From CALARM01 sp040217695 (GTDB lineage Bacteria > Vulcanimicrobiota > SpSt-956 > JAKJGF01), in NCBI GenBank assembly GCA_040217695.1, contig JBEHWO010000111.1:1-17334 (forward strand): 17,334 bases of DNA, given 5' to 3'. The position numbers and the translations under genes are program-made. A model generated the notes under the pieces. The model saw nothing but the letters and a program-made list of their open reading frames with translations, searched no databases and was not told where the DNA came from. Within the stretch, counting starts at the first letter, position 1, and each line of letters starts with the position of its first letter. Of the stretch, positions 6,880-13,160 are shown piece after piece.

Positions 6880-8022
6880 ATGCCTAAAAAGATCTTAATT
6901 GTATCGGGTGAACATTCTGGAGATTTTTACGGTGCCGCCCTGGCAGGAGATTTAAGGAAACTTGATCCTCACCTGTTGATTACAGGTATTGGCAGTTATC
7001 TTATGAGAGGGGCAGGTGTAGAAATACTCTATGATAGCTCTCAGTGGAGTGCCGTAGGATTACTTGAAGCTTCTGTTAAAATTCCCGGATTGCTGTGGGT
7101 TTTTGACAGATTGAAGAGATATATCTTAAAAAATAAAGTAGATTTAATTGTATTAATAGATTTTCCAAGTTTCAATATGCGCCTTGCCAGATTTGCAAAA
7201 AAGCATAATATCCCTTCTGTCTACTATTTCCCTCCTTCTGCATGGACAGAGAAAATCGATAGAGCAATAGAAGTTTCTTCTACCGTTGACAGAGTTATAG
7301 CCACTTTTTCCTATACTGCAGATATTTATAAGAAAGCAGGAAGAGAAGTTGTTTTTTACGGTCATCCTGTCATGGGAAGACTCAAACCGTCTATGAATAG
7401 AGCAGAAACTTTTAAATTATTCGGTCTTTCTCCTGATAAATTATGTGTAAGTATTTTTCCGGGAAGCAGAAATCATGAAATCAATTACATGTTACCTGTT
7501 TTTATAGAAGGTGCGGGGATTATCAGGAAAGAATTGCCTGAGCTGCAGTTTGCTGTTTCATGTGTTTCTGAATATATGGAAGATAAAATAACATATTATC
7601 TGGAAAAATATAAATTTGATGCGAAAATTATTACAGGTTATCCCTATGATCTTATGAATATATCACATTTTATTATCGCTACATCGGGTACGGTTACCCT
7701 CGAAGCAGCGTATTTTAATGTTCCTATGGTTATCGGATATAAAATTTCTCCTCTCTCATGGTTTATCGCTTTAAGAACCCTCCATTTACCACCTTATGCA
7801 GGACTGCCAAATCTTATAGCATGTAAGGAAATAGTTCCTGAATGTATACAGAACAATCTCTCACCTCAGTCTATAGCGAAAAAATCACTTGAAATTCTCT
7901 CTGACAGTGAAAAAATAAAACATATGAAAGAAGAGTTAAGTAAAGCCATACAAACACTTGGTACGTCTGATGCAGGTGACATGATTGCAAAAGAGATTTA
8001 TTCTATGATTAGTGAAGAGTGA
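6880..8022 (+). CDS. lpxB: Lipid-A-disaccharide synthase LpxB
   Basis: LpxB (GT19, GT-B fold) is a peripheral membrane enzyme that joins UDP-2,3-diacylglucosamine to lipid X, giving the beta-1,6 disaccharide. The 380-aa protein has the diagnostic N-terminal VSGEHSGDFYGA (8-19; AGEASGD in E. coli), catalytic-region VLIDFPSFNMRLA (91-103), YYFPPSAW (115-122), FPGSRNHEI (193-201) and the sugar-nucleotide region ATSGTVTLEAAYFNVPMVIG (267-286). It continues with LPNLIACKEIVPE (309-321), matching the 'LPNL.AG...V.E' motif of true LpxB. Length matches the family. ATG 6880 is chosen over TTG 6868; neither has a clear Shine-Dalgarno sequence because the spacer is repeat DNA. Of the four LpxB-superfamily proteins in the window this is closest to the canonical enzyme. 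Confidence 0.93.
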   Translation: MPKKILIVSGEHSGDFYGAALAGDLRKLDPHLLITGIGSYLMRGAGVEILYDSSQWSAVGLLEASVKIPGLLWVFDRLKRYILKNKVDLIVLIDFPSFNMRLARFAKKHNIPSVYYFPPSAWTEKIDRAIEVSSTVDRVIATFSYTADIYKKAGREVVFYGHPVMGRLKPSMNRAETFKLFGLSPDKLCVSIFPGSRNHEINYMLPVFIEGAGIIRKELPELQFAVSCVSEYMEDKITYYLEKYKFDAKIITGYPYDLMNISHFIIATSGTVTLEAAYFNVPMVIGYKISPLSWFIALRTLHLPPYAGLPNLIACKEIVPECIQNNLSPQSIAKKSLEILSDSEKIKHMKEELSKAIQTLGTSDAGDMIAKEIYSMISEE

Positions 8023-8040
8023 GTGAAATTTACCCTGATT

Positions 8041-8136
8041 TACTGACCTGAGCATAAGCATTTAATAAAGGTCTTCCTCCCGTCGCGCGTTACGCATTAC
8101 GAGAGCATATATTTATTATTTATGCTCACCTCAGTA
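8041..8136 (+). repeat. 96-bp MITE/REP-like hairpin element, copy 1
   Basis: The ends are inverted repeats: TACTGA-CC-TGAGCATAA at the left and TTATGCTCA-CC-TCAGTA at the right, paired apart from the two central bases. The interior contains a G+C-rich heptamer-like stretch (CGCGTT ACGCATT ACGAGAG). It differs from copy 2 at three positions only (93/96). A TA dinucleotide at each outer edge would fit a Tc1/mariner-IS630 type target site, but it may belong to the repeat. It encodes nothing and is probably a non-autonomous mobile or REP-type element. Confidence 0.8.
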
Positions 8137-8154
8137 AACGAATATATAAATACC

Positions 8155-8304
8155 GTCTGCCTGCCTGATGCTCCTCCGAAAAAAATCTAAACTGGAACAT
8201 TTATAACAGTTATAGGTTACATCATGCTACTTTACGTTATAATTCAATAAAATATACCTGTGCTGCCGTGATATTTTTTTCTCCGGAGCATCAGGCAGGC
8301 AGAC
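8155..8304 (+). repeat. 150-bp inverted-repeat element lying between the two 96-bp repeats
   Basis: Terminal arms of 32 bp (8155-8186 and 8273-8304) pair with about 29 matches. The outer 20 bp are perfect (GTCTGCCTGCC at the left, GGCAGGCAGAC at the right) and the inner parts are A7 and T7 runs. The 86-bp centre has no ORF. The structure resembles a MITE or a strong bidirectional terminator. No target-site duplication is obvious at its edges. Confidence 0.75.
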
Positions 8305-8319
8305 TATTATGTTTAAAGC

Positions 8320-8415
8320 TACTGACCTGAGCATAAGCATGTAATAAATGTTTTCCTCCCGTCGCGCGTTACGCATTACGAGAGCATATATTTATTATTT
8401 ATGCTCACCTCAGTA
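8320..8415 (+). repeat. 96-bp MITE/REP-like hairpin element, copy 2
   Basis: This is a direct copy of the element at 8041-8136, identical at 93 of 96 positions and in the same orientation; the changes are all in the left third. It has the same terminal inverted repeats TACTGA...TCAGTA. Near-identity of two non-coding copies 180 bp apart implies recent duplication, insertion or gene conversion. Confidence 0.8.
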
Positions 8416-8472
8416 ATTTGTATCACCTCCAATGTTTAAATGTAATCTTTTATACATTTTTTTAGAATTACA

Positions 8473-8502
8473 TTGCTATTTATAAGTGATTAAGTGTATA
8501 AT
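8473..8502 (+). promoter_or_regulatory. Probable sigma-70-type promoter for the lpxD2 gene set
   Basis: TTGCTA (8473-8478; 4/6 match to the -35 consensus) and a perfect TATAAT (8497-8502) are separated by 18 bp. They lie about 85 bp upstream of the lpxD2 ATG and after the repeat cluster, where a new transcript would be expected to start. Confidence 0.5.
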
Positions 8503-8535
8503 ATTTTTTTATATAGGTTTATGCGATTCTTTGTA

Positions 8536-8570
8536 ACCCGTGACGCGTCACCCGTCATGCGTCACGCTTA
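8536..8570 (+). repeat. Heptamer array A (five ACGCGTC-type units)
   Basis: The units, each 7 bp, read ACCCGTG, ACGCGTC, ACCCGTC, ATGCGTC and ACGCTTA. The array contains an in-frame GTG (8540) that would add a spurious 16-residue extension to LpxD2; it is not a credible start because the better site is just downstream. Confidence 0.8.
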
Positions 8571-8587
8571 ATAAAAGGGGATTATTT

Positions 8588-9613
8588 ATGAGACTTGAAG
8601 ATATAGCAGAAAAACTTAATTGTTCCTTAACAGGAAATGGCAATATTGAAATCAAAAGAGTAACAGGTATAAAAGAAGCGGTAGAAGGAGACCTTACATT
8701 TCTGGCAAATAAAAGATATATTCCGGAACTGAAAAGAACAAAAGCATCGGCTGTTATAATCTCCAGAGACTACCCTGAGATTCCTCTTGCCACTTTAAGG
8801 ACAGACAATCCCTATCTTACTTTTGCTAAAGCAGTAGAGCTTTTTTATGAACCCATTCCTGTTTTTTCTGGAATTCATCCCGGATCAGTAATTTCTCCCG
8901 GAGTCATTATAGGTGAAAATCCGTCTATTCATGCCTGTGCAGTAATAGGGGACCATGTTGTAATAGGTGATAATGTGACTATATATCCCAATGTTACTGT
9001 TTATCCGGATGTTATTATAGGCAATAATGTGGTAATTCACTCGAATTCTGTTATAAGAGAACATACACAGATAGGAAATAATGTGATCATACAGAATGGC
9101 GCAGTAATAGGAGGAGATGGTTTTGCCTTTGCAAAATCCTGTGACGGAACTTACTATAAAATAGCCCAGATAGGTCAGGTTATAATAGAGGATAATGTTG
9201 AGATACAATGCAATTCCGCTGTTGACAGGGCAACTGTCGGTAATACTGTTATAAAGAAAGGTACTAAAATTGATAATCTTGTTCAGGTAGGGCATGGCTG
9301 TCAGATAGGTGAAAATTCTATATTGTGCGGTCTTGTAGGTCTTGCAGGTACTACTGAAGTCGGCAATAATGTCGTCCTTGCCGGACAGGTCGGGGTGGCA
9401 GGTCATGTTTCAATAGTTGATAATGTCTGTGTTGCAGGACAGAGCGGAGTAACTAATTCAATAAAAGAGCAGGGCATTTTTGCCGGCCTGCCTTCAATTA
9501 AGGCATCTGCATGGAAAAAAGCATCAGTATGTTTTGAAAAACTTCCTGAATTATTTAAAAGAATTAAAAAAATAGAAAAATTATTAGATAGATTTGATGA
9601 AAAACCTGAATAA
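8588..9613 (+). CDS. lpxD: UDP-3-O-(3-hydroxyacyl)glucosamine N-acyltransferase LpxD, copy 2
   Basis: This second LpxD (341 aa) has the usual N-terminal uridine-binding domain (1-98), hexapeptide beta-helix (about 100-300) and C-terminal helix (about 308-337). The catalytic His is H236 in NLVQVGHGCQIG; GGDGFAFAKS (175-184) and CNSAVDRATVG (208-218) are family signatures. The start is ATG 8588, after AAAAGGGG at 8573-8580; an upstream GTG lies inside a heptamer array. It is shorter at the C-terminus than copy 1 and has different hexapeptide residues, so the two may use different acyl chains or acceptors. Its 3' end overlaps the next gene by 17 bp. Which copy is the housekeeping enzyme cannot be decided here. 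Confidence 0.94.
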   Translation: MRLEDIAEKLNCSLTGNGNIEIKRVTGIKEAVEGDLTFLANKRYIPELKRTKASAVIISRDYPEIPLATLRTDNPYLTFAKAVELFYEPIPVFSGIHPGSVISPGVIIGENPSIHACAVIGDHVVIGDNVTIYPNVTVYPDVIIGNNVVIHSNSVIREHTQIGNNVIIQNGAVIGGDGFAFAKSCDGTYYKIAQIGQVIIEDNVEIQCNSAVDRATVGNTVIKKGTKIDNLVQVGHGCQIGENSILCGLVGLAGTTEVGNNVVLAGQVGVAGHVSIVDNVCVAGQSGVTNSIKEQGIFAGLPSIKASAWKKASVCFEKLPELFKRIKKIEKLLDRFDEKPE

Positions 9614-10865
9614 TGAAAAATCTGATCTGATTATAATTACAAATGGTCCGGGCGAACTTGCCTCATGGGTTAAGCCTGTAGTAAATATTATAAAAGATAG
9701 TAGAAAGCCTCCGAGAATAAGTATATTTCTTCCTCCATGCCCTTTCTCAAGCGGTCAGGAAGAAAGGATTGCACGGAATATTTTGGGTGTTGATATTGTT
9801 TTAAATCCTCTGGAATTTATAACATTTCTCATATCCGGTAAAACAGTTGATTTTAAATCTTTAAAGAAAGGTATTGTTCTGTTTCTGGGCGGAGAACCGC
9901 TCCATGCTTTTTTAGCCGGTAAAAGACTTGGTTTCCCTGTTATGGCCTACAGTGCGAGTCCTTCTTTTCTGAACAGGTATTTTATCTGTTCTTTTGTTCC
10001 TGATGAACATGTGAGGAAAAAACTTGTGAAATCCGGCACAAAACCTGAATATATAAAGGTTACAGGTAATTTGACTCTTGGTTCTATAAATGTCACTCTT
10101 ACGAAAGATGAAGCATTAAAACTCTGGGGACTCTCAAAGGGCATATATACGGTAGGGCTTTTGCCGGGCAGCAGACCTGTATTATTAAGACATGCCCTTG
10201 CATATATGATGAAAGTTGCGGAAGAGGTATGTAAAGAGACAGAAACACAGTTTCTCCTGCCTCTGTCTCCTTATATAACAATGGACATGCTCCGGAGGGG
10301 GCTTTCGGATAAAAGTGTTCTCATGGCCGAGAGTTCGTCCGGTGAACTGCAGCATGATGAATATGGTTTCTTCATAAAAACTGCAGGCACTGTAAAAATA
10401 AGAGTAGTGGAGAATAATCAGTATAATGTTATAAATTGCTGCGATCTGATTCTTTCTATTCCGGGAACAGTCACAGCCGAAGCAGCATCGCTCGGAATTC
10501 CGATGGTTGTCTGTTATACTTATAATAAAATTGAAATAATACCGGCAGGAGGATTACCTGCTCTTCTGGGGAAGATTCCTTTTACAGGGCCTTTTCTTAA
10601 ATTTATTGTCTGGAAAATATCTCAGAGACTGAATTTTTTTGCATTACCGAATATTGTGGCAGGAGAAGCAATTGTTCCTGAAATAAGAGTTAACTATAAG
10701 GCACAGGAAATAAGTCCTGTTATTGTAGAATTACTTCTTAACAGTGAAAAAAGAAAAGAAATGTCAGAAAAACTGAAAAAACTTTTTATGAGAGAAGATG
10801 CATCTCAGAGCCTATCTGATGCAGTGTTAGAAGTTCTGGATAATCTTAATGATAAAGGAGAATGA
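9597..10865 (+). CDS. LpxB-like (GT-B fold) glycosyltransferase of unknown acceptor
   Basis: The 422-aa protein follows the lipid-A-disaccharide synthase plan but is divergent. Its N-terminal loop is IIITNGPGELASWVKPVV (12-29) instead of SGExSGD. FLGGEPLHAFLAGKRLGFP (96-114), VTGNLTLGS (155-163), LLPGSRP (188-194), SIPGTVTAEAASLGIPMVV (287-305) and FALPNIVAGEAIVPE (348-362) follow, the last being the LpxB-type acceptor/lipid motif. An extra hydrophobic or amphipathic stretch (about 313-350) suggests membrane association. It overlaps lpxD2 by 17 bp, so the two are probably translationally coupled; an in-frame TTG at 9594 is an alternative start. Likely a saccharolipid glycosyltransferase; the substrate is unknown. 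Confidence 0.75.
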   Translation: MKNLNNEKSDLIIITNGPGELASWVKPVVNIIKDSRKPPRISIFLPPCPFSSGQEERIARNILGVDIVLNPLEFITFLISGKTVDFKSLKKGIVLFLGGEPLHAFLAGKRLGFPVMAYSASPSFLNRYFICSFVPDEHVRKKLVKSGTKPEYIKVTGNLTLGSINVTLTKDEALKLWGLSKGIYTVGLLPGSRPVLLRHALAYMMKVAEEVCKETETQFLLPLSPYITMDMLRRGLSDKSVLMAESSSGELQHDEYGFFIKTAGTVKIRVVENNQYNVINCCDLILSIPGTVTAEAASLGIPMVVCYTYNKIEIIPAGGLPALLGKIPFTGPFLKFIVWKISQRLNFFALPNIVAGEAIVPEIRVNYKAQEISPVIVELLLNSEKRKEMSEKLKKLFMREDASQSLSDAVLEVLDNLNDKGE

Positions 10866-10882
10866 AAATTATATATTCGTAA
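10862..10882 (+). other. Orphan start site: Shine-Dalgarno plus ATGA overlap leading to a 6-codon ORF
   Basis: AAAGGAG (about 10854-10860) precedes ATG 10862, which overlaps the preceding stop as ATGA, a classical coupled start. The frame ends after six codons (MKIIYS) at a TAA formed with the heptamer array. The frame is the same as that of the methyltransferase gene at 10928, 66 nt downstream. It looks like a start site cut off by array growth or insertion. Confidence 0.35.
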
Positions 10883-10902
10883 CGCGTAACGCGTGACGGG
10901 AG
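10875..10902 (+). repeat. Heptamer array B (ACGCGTR-type units)
   Basis: Four 7-bp units read ATTCGTA, ACGCGTA, ACGCGTG and ACGGGAG. The array lies in the 62-bp gap between the LpxB-like gene and the methyltransferase-like gene. Confidence 0.75.
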
Positions 10903-10927
10903 TAATACGGTAATTTTCAATAAGAAT

Positions 10928-11506
10928 ATGAGAAATTTTATTTTTAAATACAGAGGAATTTTGCTATTACCATCGGCTTTTATTATACTTTTTTTCGGTA
11001 AGCCTTCTTTAATATCTTTTCTCGCAGGTACTATTTTTATTTTTTTCGGAGAGATGTTAAGAATATGGGGTGTCGGCTATGCAGGAAAAACTACCAGATC
11101 AGACCATGTGGAAGCACCCTTTCTGGTTACGGCAGGGCCTTACTCATATATAAGAAATCCCCTTTATGCAGGTAATTTTTTTATAGGTCTCGGTTTTTCA
11201 ATCATGGCTGCCGGAGGAGTCACCTGTCATGCCGGCCTTTTTATTGTTCTTTTTTTTATATTTTCTGCTTTTATGGTTTACGGAGCTATCATTCCACTGG
11301 AAGAGACTTTTTTAATAGAAAAATTCGGAGAAGATTTTGTAAATTATAAACATTACGTACCGAGACTTATTCCATGGAAAAAGCCTTATGGAGTAAGGAA
11401 AGGAATTTTTTCATGGGAACCAGTAAGTACAGGAGAGATTCACACCTTTATTTATCTAGGTATTGCCTATATGATTTTTCTTTTTAAACTTGTAACAGGG
11501 ATTTAA
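10928..11506 (+). CDS. Isoprenylcysteine carboxyl methyltransferase / phospholipid methyltransferase-family membrane protein
   Basis: The 192-aa integral membrane protein has hydrophobic segments at about 9-24, 28-47, 83-97, 101-122 and 171-188. Between segments 2 and 3 it carries the family core FLVTAGPYSYIRNPLYAGN (65-83; 'G.Y...R.P.Y.G'). After segment 4 it has EETFLIEKFGEDFVNYKHYVPRLIPW (125-150), the C-terminal S-adenosylmethionine-binding region shared by ICMT and bacterial PEMT-like enzymes. Bacterial members methylate varied, mostly unknown, lipid or lipoprotein-linked substrates. The position in a lipid A locus suggests a lipid or envelope target, but that is inference. The start has no clear Shine-Dalgarno sequence. 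The C-terminal fifth helix is beyond the usual core. Confidence 0.8.
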   Translation: MRNFIFKYRGILLLPSAFIILFFGKPSLISFLAGTIFIFFGEMLRIWGVGYAGKTTRSDHVEAPFLVTAGPYSYIRNPLYAGNFFIGLGFSIMAAGGVTCHAGLFIVLFFIFSAFMVYGAIIPLEETFLIEKFGEDFVNYKHYVPRLIPWKKPYGVRKGIFSWEPVSTGEIHTFIYLGIAYMIFLFKLVTGI

Positions 11507-11540
11507 CGCGTCACGCGTCACGCGTCACGCGTCACGTATT
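11506..11540 (+). repeat. Heptamer array C (four perfect ACGCGTC units)
   Basis: Four identical 7-bp units (11506-11533) are followed by a degenerate ACGTATT. The array begins on the last base of the preceding stop codon and ends one base before the ATG at 11542, so it is the entire intergenic region and replaces any Shine-Dalgarno sequence. Confidence 0.9.
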
Positions 11541-11541
11541 T

Positions 11542-12270
11542 ATGCCTGAAGAATTGATAATATACCATACAAATGACATCCATAACAGACTCCCCGGAGA
11601 ATTTGCCTTTCCGACAAAACCTGATCTTCTTGTAGACGCAGGTGATGCCATAGGAGGAAGTAACACTGTTTTCAGATTTCATGAACCGGTTCTGTGTAAA
11701 ATGAGAGATCTTGGCTATGACTGTATGGCTATGGGAAATCGTGAATTTCATTATATAAGATCTATAATGAAAAAAAGAAGAGAAGAAACAGGTTTCCCTG
11801 TTTTATCGGCAAATTTACTTGATCTTACCGGTAGCACAGGCGAAATTATTTCTCCTTTTATTATAAAGGAAATAAAAGGTATTAAAGTGGCAGTTATGGG
11901 TCTTACAGTTCAGATATTGCCACCGGGATCTTTCTGGGAGAAGGTTTTTAAATTTAAATTTTTAGATCCTGTCTCTACTGCTCTCGAATATATACCGATA
12001 TTGAGAGGAAAAGCCGATCTGATAATAATTCTTTCCCATGTTGGAAAAGATGGGGACATAAAAATTGCCGGAACTGTGCCGGGAATTGATCTTATCATAG
12101 GAGGCCACAGTCATACTCCGATGGAAAAACCACTGAAAACAGGGGAGACGTTAATAGTTCAGGCCGGTTACCATGCAAAAAGTTTTGGCTCTCTTAAGGT
12201 AAGAGTAAAAAAATCAGATGATAGATGTTTTTTAGAGACTTTTAACTTCAGCCTTGTACCTATGTCATAG
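11542..12270 (+). CDS. Cytoplasmic 5'-nucleotidase/UDP-sugar-hydrolase-type metallophosphoesterase; candidate UDP-2,3-diacylglucosamine pyrophosphatase
   Basis: The 242-aa protein is a calcineurin-like metallophosphoesterase most like the catalytic domain of UshA-type 5'-nucleotidases. Metal-site motifs are HTNDIHNRL (9-17; D12, H14), DAGDAIGGS (32-40; D35), GNREF (65-69; N66), ILSHVGKDGD (163-172; H166) and GGHSHT (187-192). It lacks the signal peptide and C-terminal substrate domain of periplasmic UshA, so it should be cytoplasmic. The GNH(E/D) His is replaced by Arg (R67), as in LpxH, whose motif is GNRD. No other LpxH/LpxI-type enzyme is visible, so it may hydrolyse UDP-2,3-diacylglucosamine to lipid X; this is inference. 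Its whole leader is a heptamer array without a Shine-Dalgarno sequence. Confidence 0.8.
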   Translation: MPEELIIYHTNDIHNRLPGEFAFPTKPDLLVDAGDAIGGSNTVFRFHEPVLCKMRDLGYDCMAMGNREFHYIRSIMKKRREETGFPVLSANLLDLTGSTGEIISPFIIKEIKGIKVAVMGLTVQILPPGSFWEKVFKFKFLDPVSTALEYIPILRGKADLIIILSHVGKDGDIKIAGTVPGIDLIIGGHSHTPMEKPLKTGETLIVQAGYHAKSFGSLKVRVKKSDDRCFLETFNFSLVPMS

Positions 12271-12593
12271 ATGTACTGCCTCACTATCGGAAGATACGGA
12301 AAAATGATTTTGATTATTTTGGCTTTTGTTATATGGCAAATAAAAAAGTAAGCGGTCACAACTGGATATGAGAAGCAGCATCCTGTGAAGTCGCAACCTT
12401 TATCATTCTCATATAAATTATTAAAAATTTTTTTAAGTCTTTACGTTTTTTCACTAAGTTTGTTATAATGAATACGAAGGATAGTTTTGTCTGGCAGTCA
12501 TAGAGAACACGAAGATAGACTTTCTTTATGGAAACAAAAAAATGCTGATTATTTATAAATCCGTTAGAAATAAATCAGAAAGGATTGATAGTA
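12271..12593 (+). other. Gene-poor region with a hairpin and promoter
   Basis: No convincing gene is seen. A perfect 9-bp inverted repeat (ATATGAGAA 12366-12374, TTCTCATAT 12406-12414) is followed by an A/T-run stretch, possibly a weak terminator of the preceding gene set. An extended -10 promoter element follows at 12461-12469. AAAGGA (12579-12584) is the ribosome binding site for the coiled-coil gene. Confidence 0.5.
12441..12469 (+). promoter_or_regulatory. Probable extended -10 promoter for the coiled-coil gene
   Basis: TG-T-TATAAT (12461-12469) is a perfect extended -10 element. A weak -35 (TTACGT, 12441-12446) lies 17 bp upstream. It is about 125 bp before the ATG at 12594, leaving a long leader. 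The same TGTTATAAT string occurs before the gene at 13230. Confidence 0.5.
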
Positions 12594-12896
12594 ATGTCAG
12601 AAAAAATATTAAAAGAAATATTAAGTAAAGTAACTTCTATAGAAGGAGAATTTAAGGAATTCAAAGGAGAATTCCAGGAATTCAAACAGGAAGTTAATGA
12701 ACGATTCAACAGGGTAGATGAACAATTAAAAGACCTGGATAATAGAACCCTGGCGTTGTTATCTGATAATGAAAAATTCAGAGAAGAAGTAAATAAGAAA
12801 TTAGACAGGCAGACTGCCAAGCTGGATAGAGTATCTACTGCAATAAAAGAACATGATCTAAGACTGGAAGATCTGGAAGATAAAACTCCTGTATAA
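12594..12896 (+). CDS. Small coiled-coil protein of unknown function
   Basis: The 100-aa protein is strongly charged and almost entirely heptad-patterned, consistent with a long alpha-helical coiled coil: IEGEFKEFKGEFQEFKQEV, then VDEQLKDLDNRTLALL, KLDRQTAKLDRVSTAI and DLRLEDLEDK. It has no signal peptide, no membrane segment and no Cys. The start ATG 12594 follows AAAGGA at 9 nt; an in-frame TTG at 12585 is too close to that site. The N-terminal part contains a 21-bp DNA tandem repeat (12648-12689) encoding EFKEFKG/EFQEFKQ. It is flanked by long non-coding stretches with its own promoter, so it is probably a monocistronic accessory gene. I do not recognise the family. Confidence 0.65.
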   Translation: MSEKILKEILSKVTSIEGEFKEFKGEFQEFKQEVNERFNRVDEQLKDLDNRTLALLSDNEKFREEVNKKLDRQTAKLDRVSTAIKEHDLRLEDLEDKTPV

Positions 12897-12972
12897 TTCA
12901 TTTCTTTTTTACTTTAATACTAAGGGACTGTAAGAAAATAACCCTGGCAAATTGTTAGAACGGTTATCATCC

Positions 12973-13007
12973 TCGCGTAACGCGTTACGCGTTACGCGTC
13001 ACGATAT
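12973..13007 (+). repeat. Heptamer array D (ACGCGTY-type units)
   Basis: Five 7-bp units read TCGCGTA, ACGCGTT, ACGCGTT, ACGCGTC and ACGATAT. The array is almost the same as array E at 17147 and lies in the loop of the AAATAACCC/GGGTTATTT stem. Confidence 0.85.
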
Positions 13008-13113
13008 AGACGTAAATATGATTGGGTTATTTCTTGACAACCCCTAAGTACCGTAAAAGATAAATTAGTAACCAAAATCTTATATATCGTAACGCCAGGA
13101 GACTAATTGTTCT

Positions 13114-13139
13114 AACAATTTGCCGGAATTGTTTTTTTT
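13114..13139 (+). terminator. Terminator-like hairpin with T8 tail
   Basis: A perfect 7-bp stem AACAATT/AATTGTT with loop TGCCGG (13121-13126) runs into a T8 tract (13132-13139). The stem is A+T rich, so it is weak as an intrinsic terminator. The left arm can also pair with AATTGTT immediately upstream (13105-13111) or with 12950-12957, so alternative folds are possible. Confidence 0.5.
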
Positions 13140-13160
13140 GCAGTCGTAACCATAGAAATA

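Larger units (their letters stand above)
8023..8587 (+). other. 565-bp gene-free region: composite repeat cluster, heptamer array and promoter
   Basis: No plausible gene is present. From left to right it contains a 96-bp hairpin element (8041-8136), a 150-bp inverted-repeat element (8155-8304), a second copy of the 96-bp element (8320-8415), an AT-rich segment with a likely promoter (8473-8502), a heptamer array (8536-8570) and the lpxD2 ribosome binding site AAAAGGGG (8573-8580). It divides the first lpx gene set from the second. Confidence 0.8.

Noticed and set aside
8536..8570. Heptamer arrays as CRISPR repeats
   Set aside because: Units are 7 bp, contiguous and without spacers, and no cas gene is present.
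8540..8587. In-frame N-terminal extension of LpxD2 from GTG 8540
   Set aside because: The 16 extra residues are encoded by the heptamer array, while ATG 8588 has a strong Shine-Dalgarno sequence and matches the normal LpxD N-terminus.
12271..12351. 26-codon ORF (MYCLTIGRYGKM..., one hydrophobic segment) directly after the metallophosphoesterase stop
   Set aside because: The ATG abuts the stop codon, but there is no Shine-Dalgarno sequence and the frame is short enough to be chance. A small membrane protein remains possible.
12575..12901. 108-codon minus-strand frame opposite the coiled-coil gene
   Set aside because: It mirrors the plus-strand gene. The plus strand has a Shine-Dalgarno sequence, a promoter and regular heptads, whereas the minus frame is Ser/Leu-rich without such signals.
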